This document shows, one piece after another, positions 46,241 through 54,486 of a stretch of 64,000 nucleotides of DNA. Position numbers and translations under genes: made by a program. The notes below the pieces were generated by a model that ran no database searches, had not been told where the DNA came from, and saw only the letters and a list, made by a program, of their open reading frames with translations. Each line of letters starts with the position of its first letter. Within the stretch, counting starts at the first letter, position 1. Source of the stretch: Sphingobium sp. CR2-8 (GTDB taxonomy: Bacteria; Pseudomonadota; Alphaproteobacteria; Sphingomonadales; Sphingomonadaceae); the NCBI RefSeq assembly GCF_035818615.1, contig NZ_JAYKZY010000002.1:374501-438500 (forward strand), in the 5' to 3' direction.

Positions 46241-46738
46241 TCAGCGATCCGCCTTGTCCGCCGCCTGTCGCGCGGCCAATTGCCGCGCGGCCGTGGCGGC
46301 AGCGTCGGCGGCGGTTATGATGCCGTTCTTGTCGTTATCCTGCTCTGCAAAAGCGCGGCTGCCCGATACGTCATATTCGGCCTGGGTCATCTGGCTGTCC
46401 TTGTCCGTGTCGAGCACGCCGAAGCGCACATGAGTCTGGCGAATCTGCCGCTGCCGTTCTTCCGCCTTCTTGCCTTCGCTCCGGTCGGACGCGGCGAGCT
46501 GCTGCTCCAGCCGCGCGCTATATTCCTTCACATATTCCGCTTCCGAAACCCAGCCATCCTTGTTGGCGTCGGTCGCCTTGAAACGGGTAATGCGCCCGGC
46601 GTCGAACTCGGCGCGGGTGACCTGGCCGTCATGATCGGCATCATAATCATGGATGAAGGCCGACCCTTCATGCGGCGCGGCGAGGGCGGGGCTGGTCAGC
46701 GCCAGCAGGGCAATGGTCAGGGGAAATTGGTATTTCAT
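46241..46738 (-). CDS. EF-hand domain protein, exported
   Basis: The 165-residue protein has a signal peptide (MKYQFPLTIALLALTSPALA) and four EF-hand-like calcium loops: DYDADHDGQVTRAEF, DANKDGWVSEAEY, DTDKDSQMTQAEY and DNDKNGIITAAD. It probably binds Ca2+ in the periplasm. Its partner is unknown. It lies 29 bases after the DUF4198 gene in the same direction and may be cotranscribed with it, linking it to the iron-type locus. Confidence 0.85.
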   Translation of the reverse strand: MKYQFPLTIALLALTSPALAAPHEGSAFIHDYDADHDGQVTRAEFDAGRITRFKATDANKDGWVSEAEYVKEYSARLEQQLAASDRSEGKKAEERQRQIRQTHVRFGVLDTDKDSQMTQAEYDVSGSRAFAEQDNDKNGIITAADAAATAARQLAARQAADKADR

Positions 46739-46767
46739 AACGTCTCCGAGCGAGGGAAGAACACGGC

Positions 46768-47556
46768 TCAGGCCGCGTCGAATGTCAGCGTGTAGGTATA
46801 GCTGCGATAGGGTGTTTCCGACCCGGCCGGGGCTGCGCCGCGATGCCGCACCAGGATCAGATATGTGCCGGCATCCTGCGGCTTCAGGGTGAACCGGCCA
46901 TCGGTGGCGCTCTTCACCTGGGCCACCACCTTGCGCCCGTCATAGAGGCCCGCGCTCCGAAACAGGGTGATGTCGCTATTGGCCAAAGGCTTGCCGTCGA
47001 ACAGCAGCATGAAGCGGGCCTCCGATCCTGCGACGATGCCGTTGGGATGGGTGATCGCCTGGATTTCGAGTGCCTTGCCCAATGGTTTGAGCGCTGCGTC
47101 GCCAGGCTGGCCACGCGTCACATAGGCGTCGGCGAGCGTCATGCTCTGCACATCGACCTGCTGCGCGTTGGCAGGCGTTTCGCCGCCTTCGCCGCGCATG
47201 GCCCATGTATCGCCTTGCCGGAACATCTTGCCCTTGCGCCCGGCGCGTTGACCGCTCGTCACGCGATAGGTGCCGTCGGCCGGGATCGCCGCTTCGAAGA
47301 CGCTCAGGTCGCGCAAATGGGTGACGGGGCCGGTCGGCAGATCCTTTCCGTCCGGCCCGATCAGATGGAAGGGCGCGTCGCGCATGGCGACTTCGGGCAG
47401 GAAGGCGTCCTCGGCGAAGGCCGACTGAACGGTGATATGGTCGCCCTTGCCCACATCGAAGAGGGTCGGCAGCACATAGGGCATATGCGCCTGACCCGCG
47501 CTGGCGCCTGTCAGCATCAGCAGCAGGGCAGCGGAGCGAAGTTGAAATGATGTCAT
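46768..47556 (-). CDS. DUF4198 domain-containing periplasmic protein
   Basis: The 262-residue exported protein has a signal peptide (MTSFQLRSAALLLMLTGASAGQA) followed by HMPYVLPTLFDVGKGDHITVQSAFAEDAFLPEVAM and a C-terminal domain (ARFMLLFDGKPLANSDITLFRSAGLYDGRKVVAQVKSATDGRFTLKPQDAGTYLILVRH). This is the second DUF4198 gene here; it is divergent from a heme-type receptor and shares with it a gap that contains a Fur-like dyad. A periplasmic metal-binding or uptake role is inferred. Confidence 0.85.
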   Translation of the reverse strand: MTSFQLRSAALLLMLTGASAGQAHMPYVLPTLFDVGKGDHITVQSAFAEDAFLPEVAMRDAPFHLIGPDGKDLPTGPVTHLRDLSVFEAAIPADGTYRVTSGQRAGRKGKMFRQGDTWAMRGEGGETPANAQQVDVQSMTLADAYVTRGQPGDAALKPLGKALEIQAITHPNGIVAGSEARFMLLFDGKPLANSDITLFRSAGLYDGRKVVAQVKSATDGRFTLKPQDAGTYLILVRHRGAAPAGSETPYRSYTYTLTFDAA

Positions 47557-47588
47557 GAATACCCCTTTCTGGACTAGCAGTTATATGT

Positions 47589-47619
47589 AATGATACTCAC
47601 TTGCAATATCATTTATTGC
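47589..47619. promoter_or_regulatory. Overlapping Fur-box-like dyads between divergent iron-type genes
   Basis: AATGATA at 47589-47595 pairs with TATCATT at 47607-47613, and GCAATA at 47603-47608 pairs with TATTGC at 47614-47619. The A/T-rich GCAAT...ATTGC and TGATA...TATCA elements are like alphaproteobacterial Fur sites. The site can serve both the DUF4198 gene and the receptor. Confidence 0.6.
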
Positions 47620-47686
47620 TGTTAGGGGCGACGGCGTTCGAGGCGATCCAGGCCTCACATCACATTGCCAATGGGGGCCGCACATC

Positions 47687-49771
47687 ATGATGAAGACCAG
47701 ATTATCGCTGCTTTTGGGAACCGCACTGATCATCGCACCGACCCAGGGCCGGGCGCAGGACGATGCCGATGCGCCTGAAACCACACGCATGACGCTCGAC
47801 CGCATGGTCATTTCCGCAGGTACGGAGAAGGTTGCGATCGACACGCCGCAGGCGGTCAGCACCCTGGATCAGGACGACATCGACCAGACCCAGGCAACGA
47901 CGATCGGCGACCTGCTGGAAGGCATGCCGGGCGTCAACGTGCAGGGCGGCGTCGGCCAGTTGGGGCAGGGCTTCAACATTCGCGGCATGGGCACGGCGAT
48001 CGGCGATAGCGACAATCGCATTCTGCTGACCGTCGATGGCGTCACCAAATTCTACGAACAATATCGCATGGGCGCGCTCTTCAGCGAACCGGAGCTCTAC
48101 AAGCGGGTCGAAGTGCTGCGCGGCCCGGCATCGTCAACCCTCTATGGCGCGGGCGCGCTGGCGGGCGTCATCAATTTCACGACCAAGGACGCGTCCGACT
48201 TTCTGAGCGACGGCGATCCGCTCGCCGTGCGGCTGAAAGCGGCGACCGAAACCAATGCGGAGGCGCGCACCCTGTCGGGCATCGTGGCCGTGCAGCCGGT
48301 CGACGGCGTTGAACTGCTGGGGAGCTACAACTACCGCCGCAGCGACGATTATAAGAGCGGCAATGGCGACACCGTCGCGGCCTCCGCCACCCTGTCGGAC
48401 AGCTGGCTGGTGAAGGGGCGCGTCGCCATCGGCGGCAACAAGAAGCATGCGATCTGGGCGAGCTACCAGGATTGGATCAGCGACGCGCCGCAAGTCTATG
48501 ATCAGGTGTCCGCCGCCACCGGCGCGAGCCTGATGCGGCGTCGCGTCCACGACAAGACCGCGGTTCTGGGCTATGTGAACGACTTCAACGGCAGCAAGAT
48601 CTTCAATGTCGAGGCGCAGGCCGCCTATTCGCTGTCGAAAGTGCATCAGACCGAGACCCCCTTTCTAGGCGCCAACCTCGAATATTCCGATTTTTCCTAT
48701 GAAAGCTGGCAGGCGAAGGTCCAGAACACCAGCGAGTTCGAAATGGGCGGCGACTGGACCACCTTCCTGATCCTGGGAGGGCAGTGGAGCAAGCAGCAGC
48801 GGCGCAACCCGCGCGTCGCCTTTGACGGCACGGTGACGCCGGGTGCGGGCACCCATCCCGAAGGCGACATGACCCGCTACGGCCTGTACGGTCAGTTGGA
48901 AATCGTCTGGTCCGACAAGCTGACCATCATGCCGGGGGTCCGCGTCGATTGGACCGACCTCAAGCCCGGCGCGACGGTCGTCGGCGGCACGCGCCTGACC
49001 GACAATGTCAAGGATAGCGGGGTGTCGCCCAAGGTGGCTGCGCTGTACAATCTGACGCCGTGGTTCGGCCTGTTCGGATCGGTCGCGCGCACGGTGCGCA
49101 TGCCCAACATCGACGAAATCTTCACCCGCTCCGCGACCCGGCCCAATAATCCCGACCTGAGGCCGGAAAAATCCGACAATTATGAAGTCGGCTTCACCGT
49201 CTCCTTCGACGATGCGATCGGACATGGTGACCGGTTTCGCGCCAAGACGACCCTGTTTCAGAACGACGTGAAGGATCTGATCGTCAATGTGGCGGCGCCG
49301 ACCGGCACACCCTATTTCCAGAACGTCAACCGATCGCGTTTCAAGGGGCTGGAGGTCGAGGCGGAATATGGCATCGCGGGCTTCTTCGCACGCGGCAACG
49401 CGTCCTTCATCGACGGCAAGAATTGGCTGTCGGGCGATTATCTCAACACCATTCCCGCCAACGACTATCGCCTGACGCTGGGCTATGCCGATGCTGGCAC
49501 CGGCCTGTCTGGCGGCTGGACCGGCGAATTTGCGGAGCGACAGGCCAAGGTGACGACCGGCGCCTTTTCTTCTGCGGGATCGGGCCTTCCGACCCCGGGC
49601 TACAGCGTCCATAACCTGTTCTTCGCGTTCAAGCCGCAAAGCGGGGCGGCGAAGGGGTTCGAGTTCCGCATCGCCGTGGATAACGTCTTCGACAAGCAAT
49701 ATCGCCGTCACCTCTCGGCGCTCGCGGCGGAAGGGCAGAGCTTCAAGTTCACCGTTGCGAACACATTCTGA
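47687..49771 (+). CDS. TonB-dependent receptor, heme/hemoglobin family type
   Basis: The 694-residue outer-membrane receptor has a signal peptide (MMKTRLSLLLGTALIIAPTQGRAQ), then a plug with DRMVISAGTEKVAIDTPQAVSTLDQDDID and VNVQGGVGQLGQGFNIRGMG. The plug ends VEVLRGPASSTLYGAGALAGVINFTTKDASDFL, a pattern of the hemoglobin/transferrin receptor group. A barrel follows and ends FDKQYRRHLSALAAEGQSFKFTVANTF. Four bases separate its stop from the tonB-like gene. The likely ligand is heme or a related iron compound; the YRRH end does not settle it. Confidence 0.9.
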   Translation: MMKTRLSLLLGTALIIAPTQGRAQDDADAPETTRMTLDRMVISAGTEKVAIDTPQAVSTLDQDDIDQTQATTIGDLLEGMPGVNVQGGVGQLGQGFNIRGMGTAIGDSDNRILLTVDGVTKFYEQYRMGALFSEPELYKRVEVLRGPASSTLYGAGALAGVINFTTKDASDFLSDGDPLAVRLKAATETNAEARTLSGIVAVQPVDGVELLGSYNYRRSDDYKSGNGDTVAASATLSDSWLVKGRVAIGGNKKHAIWASYQDWISDAPQVYDQVSAATGASLMRRRVHDKTAVLGYVNDFNGSKIFNVEAQAAYSLSKVHQTETPFLGANLEYSDFSYESWQAKVQNTSEFEMGGDWTTFLILGGQWSKQQRRNPRVAFDGTVTPGAGTHPEGDMTRYGLYGQLEIVWSDKLTIMPGVRVDWTDLKPGATVVGGTRLTDNVKDSGVSPKVAALYNLTPWFGLFGSVARTVRMPNIDEIFTRSATRPNNPDLRPEKSDNYEVGFTVSFDDAIGHGDRFRAKTTLFQNDVKDLIVNVAAPTGTPYFQNVNRSRFKGLEVEAEYGIAGFFARGNASFIDGKNWLSGDYLNTIPANDYRLTLGYADAGTGLSGGWTGEFAERQAKVTTGAFSSAGSGLPTPGYSVHNLFFAFKPQSGAAKGFEFRIAVDNVFDKQYRRHLSALAAEGQSFKFTVANTF

Positions 49772-49775
49772 CGCG

Positions 49776-50540
49776 ATGGAACGGGCAGCGCATCCTTTCC
49801 GCATCGGGGGACCGGCAGCGGCGTCGCTTTTGGTCAACGGTCTGCTGATCGTGGCGCTGCTCAATCTTGGCGTGGGCCATGTCGGTCGCCGGACGGAATC
49901 GCCGGCGCTGACGGTCATGTCCCTGGCTCTGCTCAAAGGAACGGAGCAGGGCCAGGAGAAGGCGGAGGCGGCGGTTGTCGATCCGCCCGTCGAAACCGCT
50001 CCGCCGTCGCAATCGAAACCGTTGCCAACGCCGCAGCCGGTGGTAGCCGCCGCCGCTGCCCCACCGATCGTGGCGGTGCCGAGCAGCATATCCATCGCCA
50101 TGTCTGCCCCATCGGTGGACCTGCCTGCTAGTCCCGCCGCCCCTTCGTCACAGCCCGTACGGCAGGCCTCGGTCGCTGCTGCTGCACCTGCGGCGTCTAC
50201 CGCTCGACGGGGCGCAGCCGATGGACTGGATGTCGAGGCGCCACCCGGCACCAGCCGCAGCTACGCGGCCAAGGTCAGATCCTGGCTTTACGCGCATAAA
50301 ATATACCCCCGCCGTGCGCGCATGCGGCGGGAAGAAGGGCGGGTGCAGGTGCGCTTCGTCCTGGACCGTGCCGGCATGTTGCTGGAAGGCAGCGTCATCC
50401 ACGGGTCGGGCAATGCGGCGCTGGATCAAGAGGCGGCGGCCATGCTGCGGCGCGCCTCTCCCTACCCGCGCGCGCCGGTCGAACTGCCGGGGGAGCGGAT
50501 GGAGTTTACCGCCCCCATCGAGTTCATTCTGCCGGTTTGA
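49776..50540 (+). CDS. tonB: TonB family energy-transducing protein
   Basis: The 254-residue protein has one N-terminal membrane helix (ASLLVNGLLIVALLNLGVG), then a long Pro/Ala-rich spacer (about residues 50-150). A TonB C-terminal domain follows (SYAAKVRSWLYAHKIYPRRARMRREEGRVQVRFVLDRAGMLLEGSVIHGSGNAALDQEAAAMLRRASPYP). It transmits proton-motive energy to outer-membrane receptors. ATG 49776 is 4 bases after the receptor stop, so it is a dedicated partner. No exbBD genes are in the window. Confidence 0.88.
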   Translation: MERAAHPFRIGGPAAASLLVNGLLIVALLNLGVGHVGRRTESPALTVMSLALLKGTEQGQEKAEAAVVDPPVETAPPSQSKPLPTPQPVVAAAAAPPIVAVPSSISIAMSAPSVDLPASPAAPSSQPVRQASVAAAAPAASTARRGAADGLDVEAPPGTSRSYAAKVRSWLYAHKIYPRRARMRREEGRVQVRFVLDRAGMLLEGSVIHGSGNAALDQEAAAMLRRASPYPRAPVELPGERMEFTAPIEFILPV

Positions 50541-50607
50541 CGCCGAACTGACCAAGGCTGGGTTCGACCAGCAATGCCTGAAAATACCCCCAAGGATATC
50601 TGGCCTG

Positions 50608-50639
50608 ACAGGACGCAGCTTCTATCGGCTGCGCCCTGT
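50608..50639. terminator. Hairpin between convergent tonB and guaA
   Basis: ACAGG-A-CGCAGC pairs with GCTGCG-C-CCTGT across an 8-base loop (50608-50639), a 12-position stem with one mismatch, 8 bases after the guaA stop on the minus strand. No T-run follows on either strand. Confidence 0.45.
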
Positions 50640-50647
50640 TCGAGGCA

Positions 50648-52207
50648 TCATTCCCACTCGATCGTGCCGGGCGGCTTCGACGTATAGTCGTAGACCACGC
50701 GGTTGATGCCCTTCACCTCGTTGATGATGCGGGTCGCGACGCGGCTGAGGAAGGCGGCGTCGAAGGGGTAGATGTCGGCGGTCATGCCGTCGGTCGAGGT
50801 GACGGCGCGCACGGCGCAGACGCTGTCATAGGTGCGGTGGTCGCCCATCACGCCCACGGTGCGGACCGGCAGCAGCACGGCGAAGGCCTGCCAGATCGCG
50901 TCATACAGCCCGGCGTTGCGGATTTCCTCCAGATAGACGGCGTCCGCCTTGCGCAAGATGTCGCAGCGCTCCTTGGTCACTTCGCCGGGGATGCGGATGG
51001 CAAGGCCGGGTCCGGGGAAAGGGTGACGGCCGACGAAAATGTCGGGCAGGCCCAGTTCCTTGCCCAGCACGCGCACTTCGTCCTTGAAGAGTTCGCGCAA
51101 GGGTTCGACCAGCTTCATGTTCATGCGTTCGGGCAGGCCGCCGACATTATGGTGCGACTTGATCGTCACCGAAGGGCCGCCGGTGAAGCTGACCGATTCG
51201 ATGACGTCGGGGTAGAGCGTGCCCTGCGCCAGGAAATCCGCGCCGCCGATCTTCGCGGCTTCCTCCTCGAAAACCTTGATGAATTCGCCGCCGATGAATT
51301 TGCGCTTCTTTTCCGGGTCAGTGAGGCCCGCAAGGCCGCCCAGGAAACGGTCTTCCGCGTTCACATGCACCAGTTTGATGCCATAATGCTCGCGGAACAG
51401 GCTGACCACCTGTTCGGCCTCGCCCAGGCGCATCAGGCCATGATCGACGAAGACGCAGGTGAGCTGGTCGCCGATGGCTTCATGGATGAGGACGGCGGCC
51501 ACGGCGGAGTCGACGCCGCCGGACAGACCGCAAATGACCCGGCCTTCGCCGACCTGCGCGCGGATGTCGGCGATCTTGGTCGCGCGGAACTCCGCCATGG
51601 TCCAGTCGCCCGCCAGGCCGCAGACATGGCGGACGAAATTGGCGAGCAGCTTGCCGCCGTCGGGGGTGTGGACGACTTCCGGATGGAATTGGGTGGCGTA
51701 GAAGCGCTTGGCTTCGTTGGCGGTGACGGCATAGGGCGCGCCCTCGCTGGTCGCGACGACTTCGAAGCCGGGGGCGAGGCTCGTCACCTTGTCGCCATGG
51801 CTCATCCAGACCTGATGCTTTTCGCCAGTGGTCCACAGGCCATCGAACAGGGCGCAGCCCTGCTTGACTTCGATGAAGGCGCGGCCGAATTCGCCGCTCT
51901 CGCCGCCTTCGACATTGCCGCCCAGCTGCTGCATCATCGTCTGCTGGCCGTAGCAGATGCCCAGCACGGGCACGCCCGCATCGAAAATCGCCTGCGGGGC
52001 GCGGGGGCTGTCTTCCCACATGACCGAGGAGGGGCCGCCCGACAGGATGACGCCCTTGGGCTTCAATCGATCAAAGGCTTCGGCAGCGGTGTTGAAGGGC
52101 GCGATCTCCGAATAGACGCCGGCTTCGCGGACGCGCCGGGCGATGAGCTGGGTCACCTGGCTGCCGAAGTCCACGATGAGGATGGAATCCTGAAGGGGCA
52201 GCGTCAT
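50648..52207 (-). CDS. guaA: GMP synthase (glutamine-hydrolysing)
   Basis: The 519-residue enzyme has an N-terminal glutamine amidotransferase ([21 protein letters not shown], catalytic Cys in GICYGQQTM, His/Glu in FHPEVVHT). An ATP-pyrophosphatase domain follows ([12 protein letters not shown]), then the C-terminal dimer domain ([22 protein letters not shown], ending PPGTIEWE). It turns XMP into GMP. A much longer open frame upstream of ATG 52207 is the antisense of the MFS gene. It follows the MFS gene by 44 bases. Confidence 0.97.
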   Translation of the reverse strand: MTLPLQDSILIVDFGSQVTQLIARRVREAGVYSEIAPFNTAAEAFDRLKPKGVILSGGPSSVMWEDSPRAPQAIFDAGVPVLGICYGQQTMMQQLGGNVEGGESGEFGRAFIEVKQGCALFDGLWTTGEKHQVWMSHGDKVTSLAPGFEVVATSEGAPYAVTANEAKRFYATQFHPEVVHTPDGGKLLANFVRHVCGLAGDWTMAEFRATKIADIRAQVGEGRVICGLSGGVDSAVAAVLIHEAIGDQLTCVFVDHGLMRLGEAEQVVSLFREHYGIKLVHVNAEDRFLGGLAGLTDPEKKRKFIGGEFIKVFEEEAAKIGGADFLAQGTLYPDVIESVSFTGGPSVTIKSHHNVGGLPERMNMKLVEPLRELFKDEVRVLGKELGLPDIFVGRHPFPGPGLAIRIPGEVTKERCDILRKADAVYLEEIRNAGLYDAIWQAFAVLLPVRTVGVMGDHRTYDSVCAVRAVTSTDGMTADIYPFDAAFLSRVATRIINEVKGINRVVYDYTSKPPGTIEWE

Positions 52208-52251
52208 CGAAATCGCCTTTATGTCGAGCGTGGGAAGGGATTCGCGCCCGG

Positions 52252-53499
52252 TTAGTCGCCCGGCCCCGATATGTCCAGTTGCGGCTTGAACTGTTGCCCC
52301 GCCCGCCAGCCGATCAGCGCGGCCCCAGCCAGGACCGCCGACGCGATCAGGAAGGCGCTGCCGATGAAGGGCAGGACGGGGTGCGCGCCCATCGACAGCG
52401 AATAGATGGTGCCGAAGAACAGCGGAGAGATGATGCCCGCGATCGCGCCGACGCTGTTGTTCGCGCCCTGCAACTGGCCCTGTTCGGATTCCGACACATG
52501 CTGGGTCATGAGCGACTGGATGGTCGGCATCGCCAAGCCCCATAGCGCGTTGGGGAACATGGCGGCGACGAACAGCCAGCCGGTGGGGGCCAGCCCCATC
52601 GCCGCCACGCCGATCGCCCCGAAGCACAGCCCAATCACCATGGTGGTGCGGTCGCCCAGTCGGTTGACGATCGGCCCGACCAGCAGCCCCTGCACCCCCA
52701 TGTCGAGCAGGCCGACCAGCGCCAGCAGCGCGCCCACCTGCCACGCGCCCCAGCCATAGCGGTCGCCCGCATAGAGGACGAAGATGGCCGAAAAGATATG
52801 ATGGGCGAAATAGAGCAGGAAATTGCCGACCGCCAGGCTGGACAGTTCGGGATGCGACCGCAGCAGCCGCAGCGCGCCGAAGGGATTGGCGCGCCGCCAG
52901 CTGAAAGTCATGCGTTTGTCCGGCGACAGGGATTCGGGCAGGACGATGAGGCCGTAGAGAAAGGCGAGGGCGGAAAGCCCGGCGGCGACCCAGAAGGGGG
53001 CGCGGTGGGAAATTTCCCCCAACAGGCCGCCGATCAGCGGCCCGGCGACGAAGCCCGCGCTGAACGCCGCGCCGATCAGGCCATAGCCCTTCGCCCGGCC
53101 CTCCGGCGGCGTGATGTCGGCCATATAGGCGAAGGCGGCGGTGAAGCTGGACGAGGTGACGCCCGCCAGGATGCGGCCAAGCGCCAGCCACCAGAGATTG
53201 GGCGCGAGCGCCATCAGCACATAGTCGAGCGCCAGTCCCGCGACCGAGATCAGGATCACCGGTCGCCGCCCGTAGCGGTCGGAAAGCGACCCGATGATCG
53301 GCGAGCAGAGGAATTGCATCGCCGCCCATAGCGCCACGAACAGGCCGTTCCACATCCCGGCCGCTGTGTTGGAGCCGGACAATGTCTCGATCAGTTGCGG
53401 CAGGACCGGGATGACGATCCCCATCGACATGACATCGAGCAGCGCCGTGATGAGGATGAAGGTGATCGCGGCGGTGCGGCGGGGAGGGGCGAGGGCCAT
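52252..53499 (-). CDS. MFS transporter, TetA/TCR type
   Basis: The 415-residue protein has 12 membrane helices. It shows the drug-efflux signature in the first half ([15 protein letters not shown]) and the loop 2-3 motif [16 protein letters not shown], then [54 protein letters not shown]. It resembles tetracycline/H+ exporters, but many relatives export other compounds, so resistance cannot be claimed. It probably shares a transcript with guaA. Confidence 0.88.
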   Translation of the reverse strand: MALAPPRRTAAITFILITALLDVMSMGIVIPVLPQLIETLSGSNTAAGMWNGLFVALWAAMQFLCSPIIGSLSDRYGRRPVILISVAGLALDYVLMALAPNLWWLALGRILAGVTSSSFTAAFAYMADITPPEGRAKGYGLIGAAFSAGFVAGPLIGGLLGEISHRAPFWVAAGLSALAFLYGLIVLPESLSPDKRMTFSWRRANPFGALRLLRSHPELSSLAVGNFLLYFAHHIFSAIFVLYAGDRYGWGAWQVGALLALVGLLDMGVQGLLVGPIVNRLGDRTTMVIGLCFGAIGVAAMGLAPTGWLFVAAMFPNALWGLAMPTIQSLMTQHVSESEQGQLQGANNSVGAIAGIISPLFFGTIYSLSMGAHPVLPFIGSAFLIASAVLAGAALIGWRAGQQFKPQLDISGPGD

Positions 53500-53780
53500 G
53501 GCGGATGGCTATCGTGACGGGGCGGGGTTGCCAAGGGTCACGGACCGAAGTTCACAGTGTCGTGCGCCAATTTGCGGGAATTGCGCCCGCGAAGCGTCCC
53601 CGAAGCGACGGCAAGGCGACAGGCACGCGCCCGATAGGTCATCGTCACGCGACACCGACGCGCCATCCACGCGCCGTGCGGGCGACAGGCGCGCGGCTGG
53701 GAATAAGGGGATGCCGGTTGGCAAGAGCATGTCCATCGGACGGATGGGAGCAGAGAATAGTCCGATAGGAAAGAGGGCCG

Positions 53781-54419
53781 TCAGCGCGCCGCCACGTCGC
53801 GGCTGAGATAGACGTCGGCGACCCGGCCGTTCTTCATGGCGCAGGTGAAGCGGCGCGACGTTCCGTCATTGGCGCGGTAACTGGTCCGGGTTTCGACATA
53901 GCCGTCGATATTATAGCCGTCCGCCGTGGCGAGGGGCGTTTCCATATGGCGAACCTCGGCATAGCCGCCTTCGCGGTTCTGCGCTTCGTCACGGGCGGCA
54001 ACGGCGCAGGCGTCGGTCATGGCGGCATCCTGCACGGCGATGTCGGAAAAGTCGGCGTCGTCGCGGACGGGCGAGTCGTTGCGGACGTCCGCGCCATAAT
54101 CGGTGCCGTCGCCGGGCGGCGGGGCGTCATATTCGCCGCCGGTGTTCGGGTCGCGAACCCTTTTGTCCTTGTTCATCGAGTTGGCGACGATCGCCACGGC
54201 GCCGACGATCGCGGCCACGCCGATCGCATCGCCCAGGCCAAAGCCGTCGCCCCGGCGATGCTGCCGATCCCAGCCACCCCGGTTCCAGCCGCCGCGATCC
54301 CAGTTGCCGCCGCGATCATAGCCATAGCGGGGCCGCGCCTCGGCGGCGCTGACGCTGCCCAGCAGCAGTCCTGCGCTCACCAGCGTGCCTGCGATCCAGC
54401 GTGTCTTGGTCCCGATCAT
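53781..54419 (-). CDS. Exported hypothetical protein, Gly/Arg/Trp-rich
   Basis: The 212-residue protein has a signal peptide (TRWIAGTLVSAGLLLGSVSAAEA). A low-complexity segment follows with repeats of GG-N/W-WDRGGW type (about residues 30-58), then a hydrophobic stretch (GLGDAIGVAAIVGAVAIVANSM). The C-terminal domain (VETRTSYRANDGTSRRFTCAMKNGRVADVYLSRDVAAR) resembles sphingomonad envelope proteins of unknown function. The 281 bases upstream of it, up to the MFS start, show no gene or clear site. Confidence 0.65.
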   Translation of the reverse strand: MIGTKTRWIAGTLVSAGLLLGSVSAAEARPRYGYDRGGNWDRGGWNRGGWDRQHRRGDGFGLGDAIGVAAIVGAVAIVANSMNKDKRVRDPNTGGEYDAPPPGDGTDYGADVRNDSPVRDDADFSDIAVQDAAMTDACAVAARDEAQNREGGYAEVRHMETPLATADGYNIDGYVETRTSYRANDGTSRRFTCAMKNGRVADVYLSRDVAAR

Positions 54420-54486
54420 GCCTGCGTCTCCCTGCGATGAAAGGGGGTATAGCCGGGATCGGCTGTCGGGAGGGTGAATAGAATGA

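Noticed and set aside
50648..53353. A 901-codon open frame running through guaA and into the MFS gene
   Set aside because: Its first half is an out-of-frame reading of the MFS gene, made possible by high GC. The guaA start at 52207 matches the family, and the MFS protein in the other frame has clear motifs.
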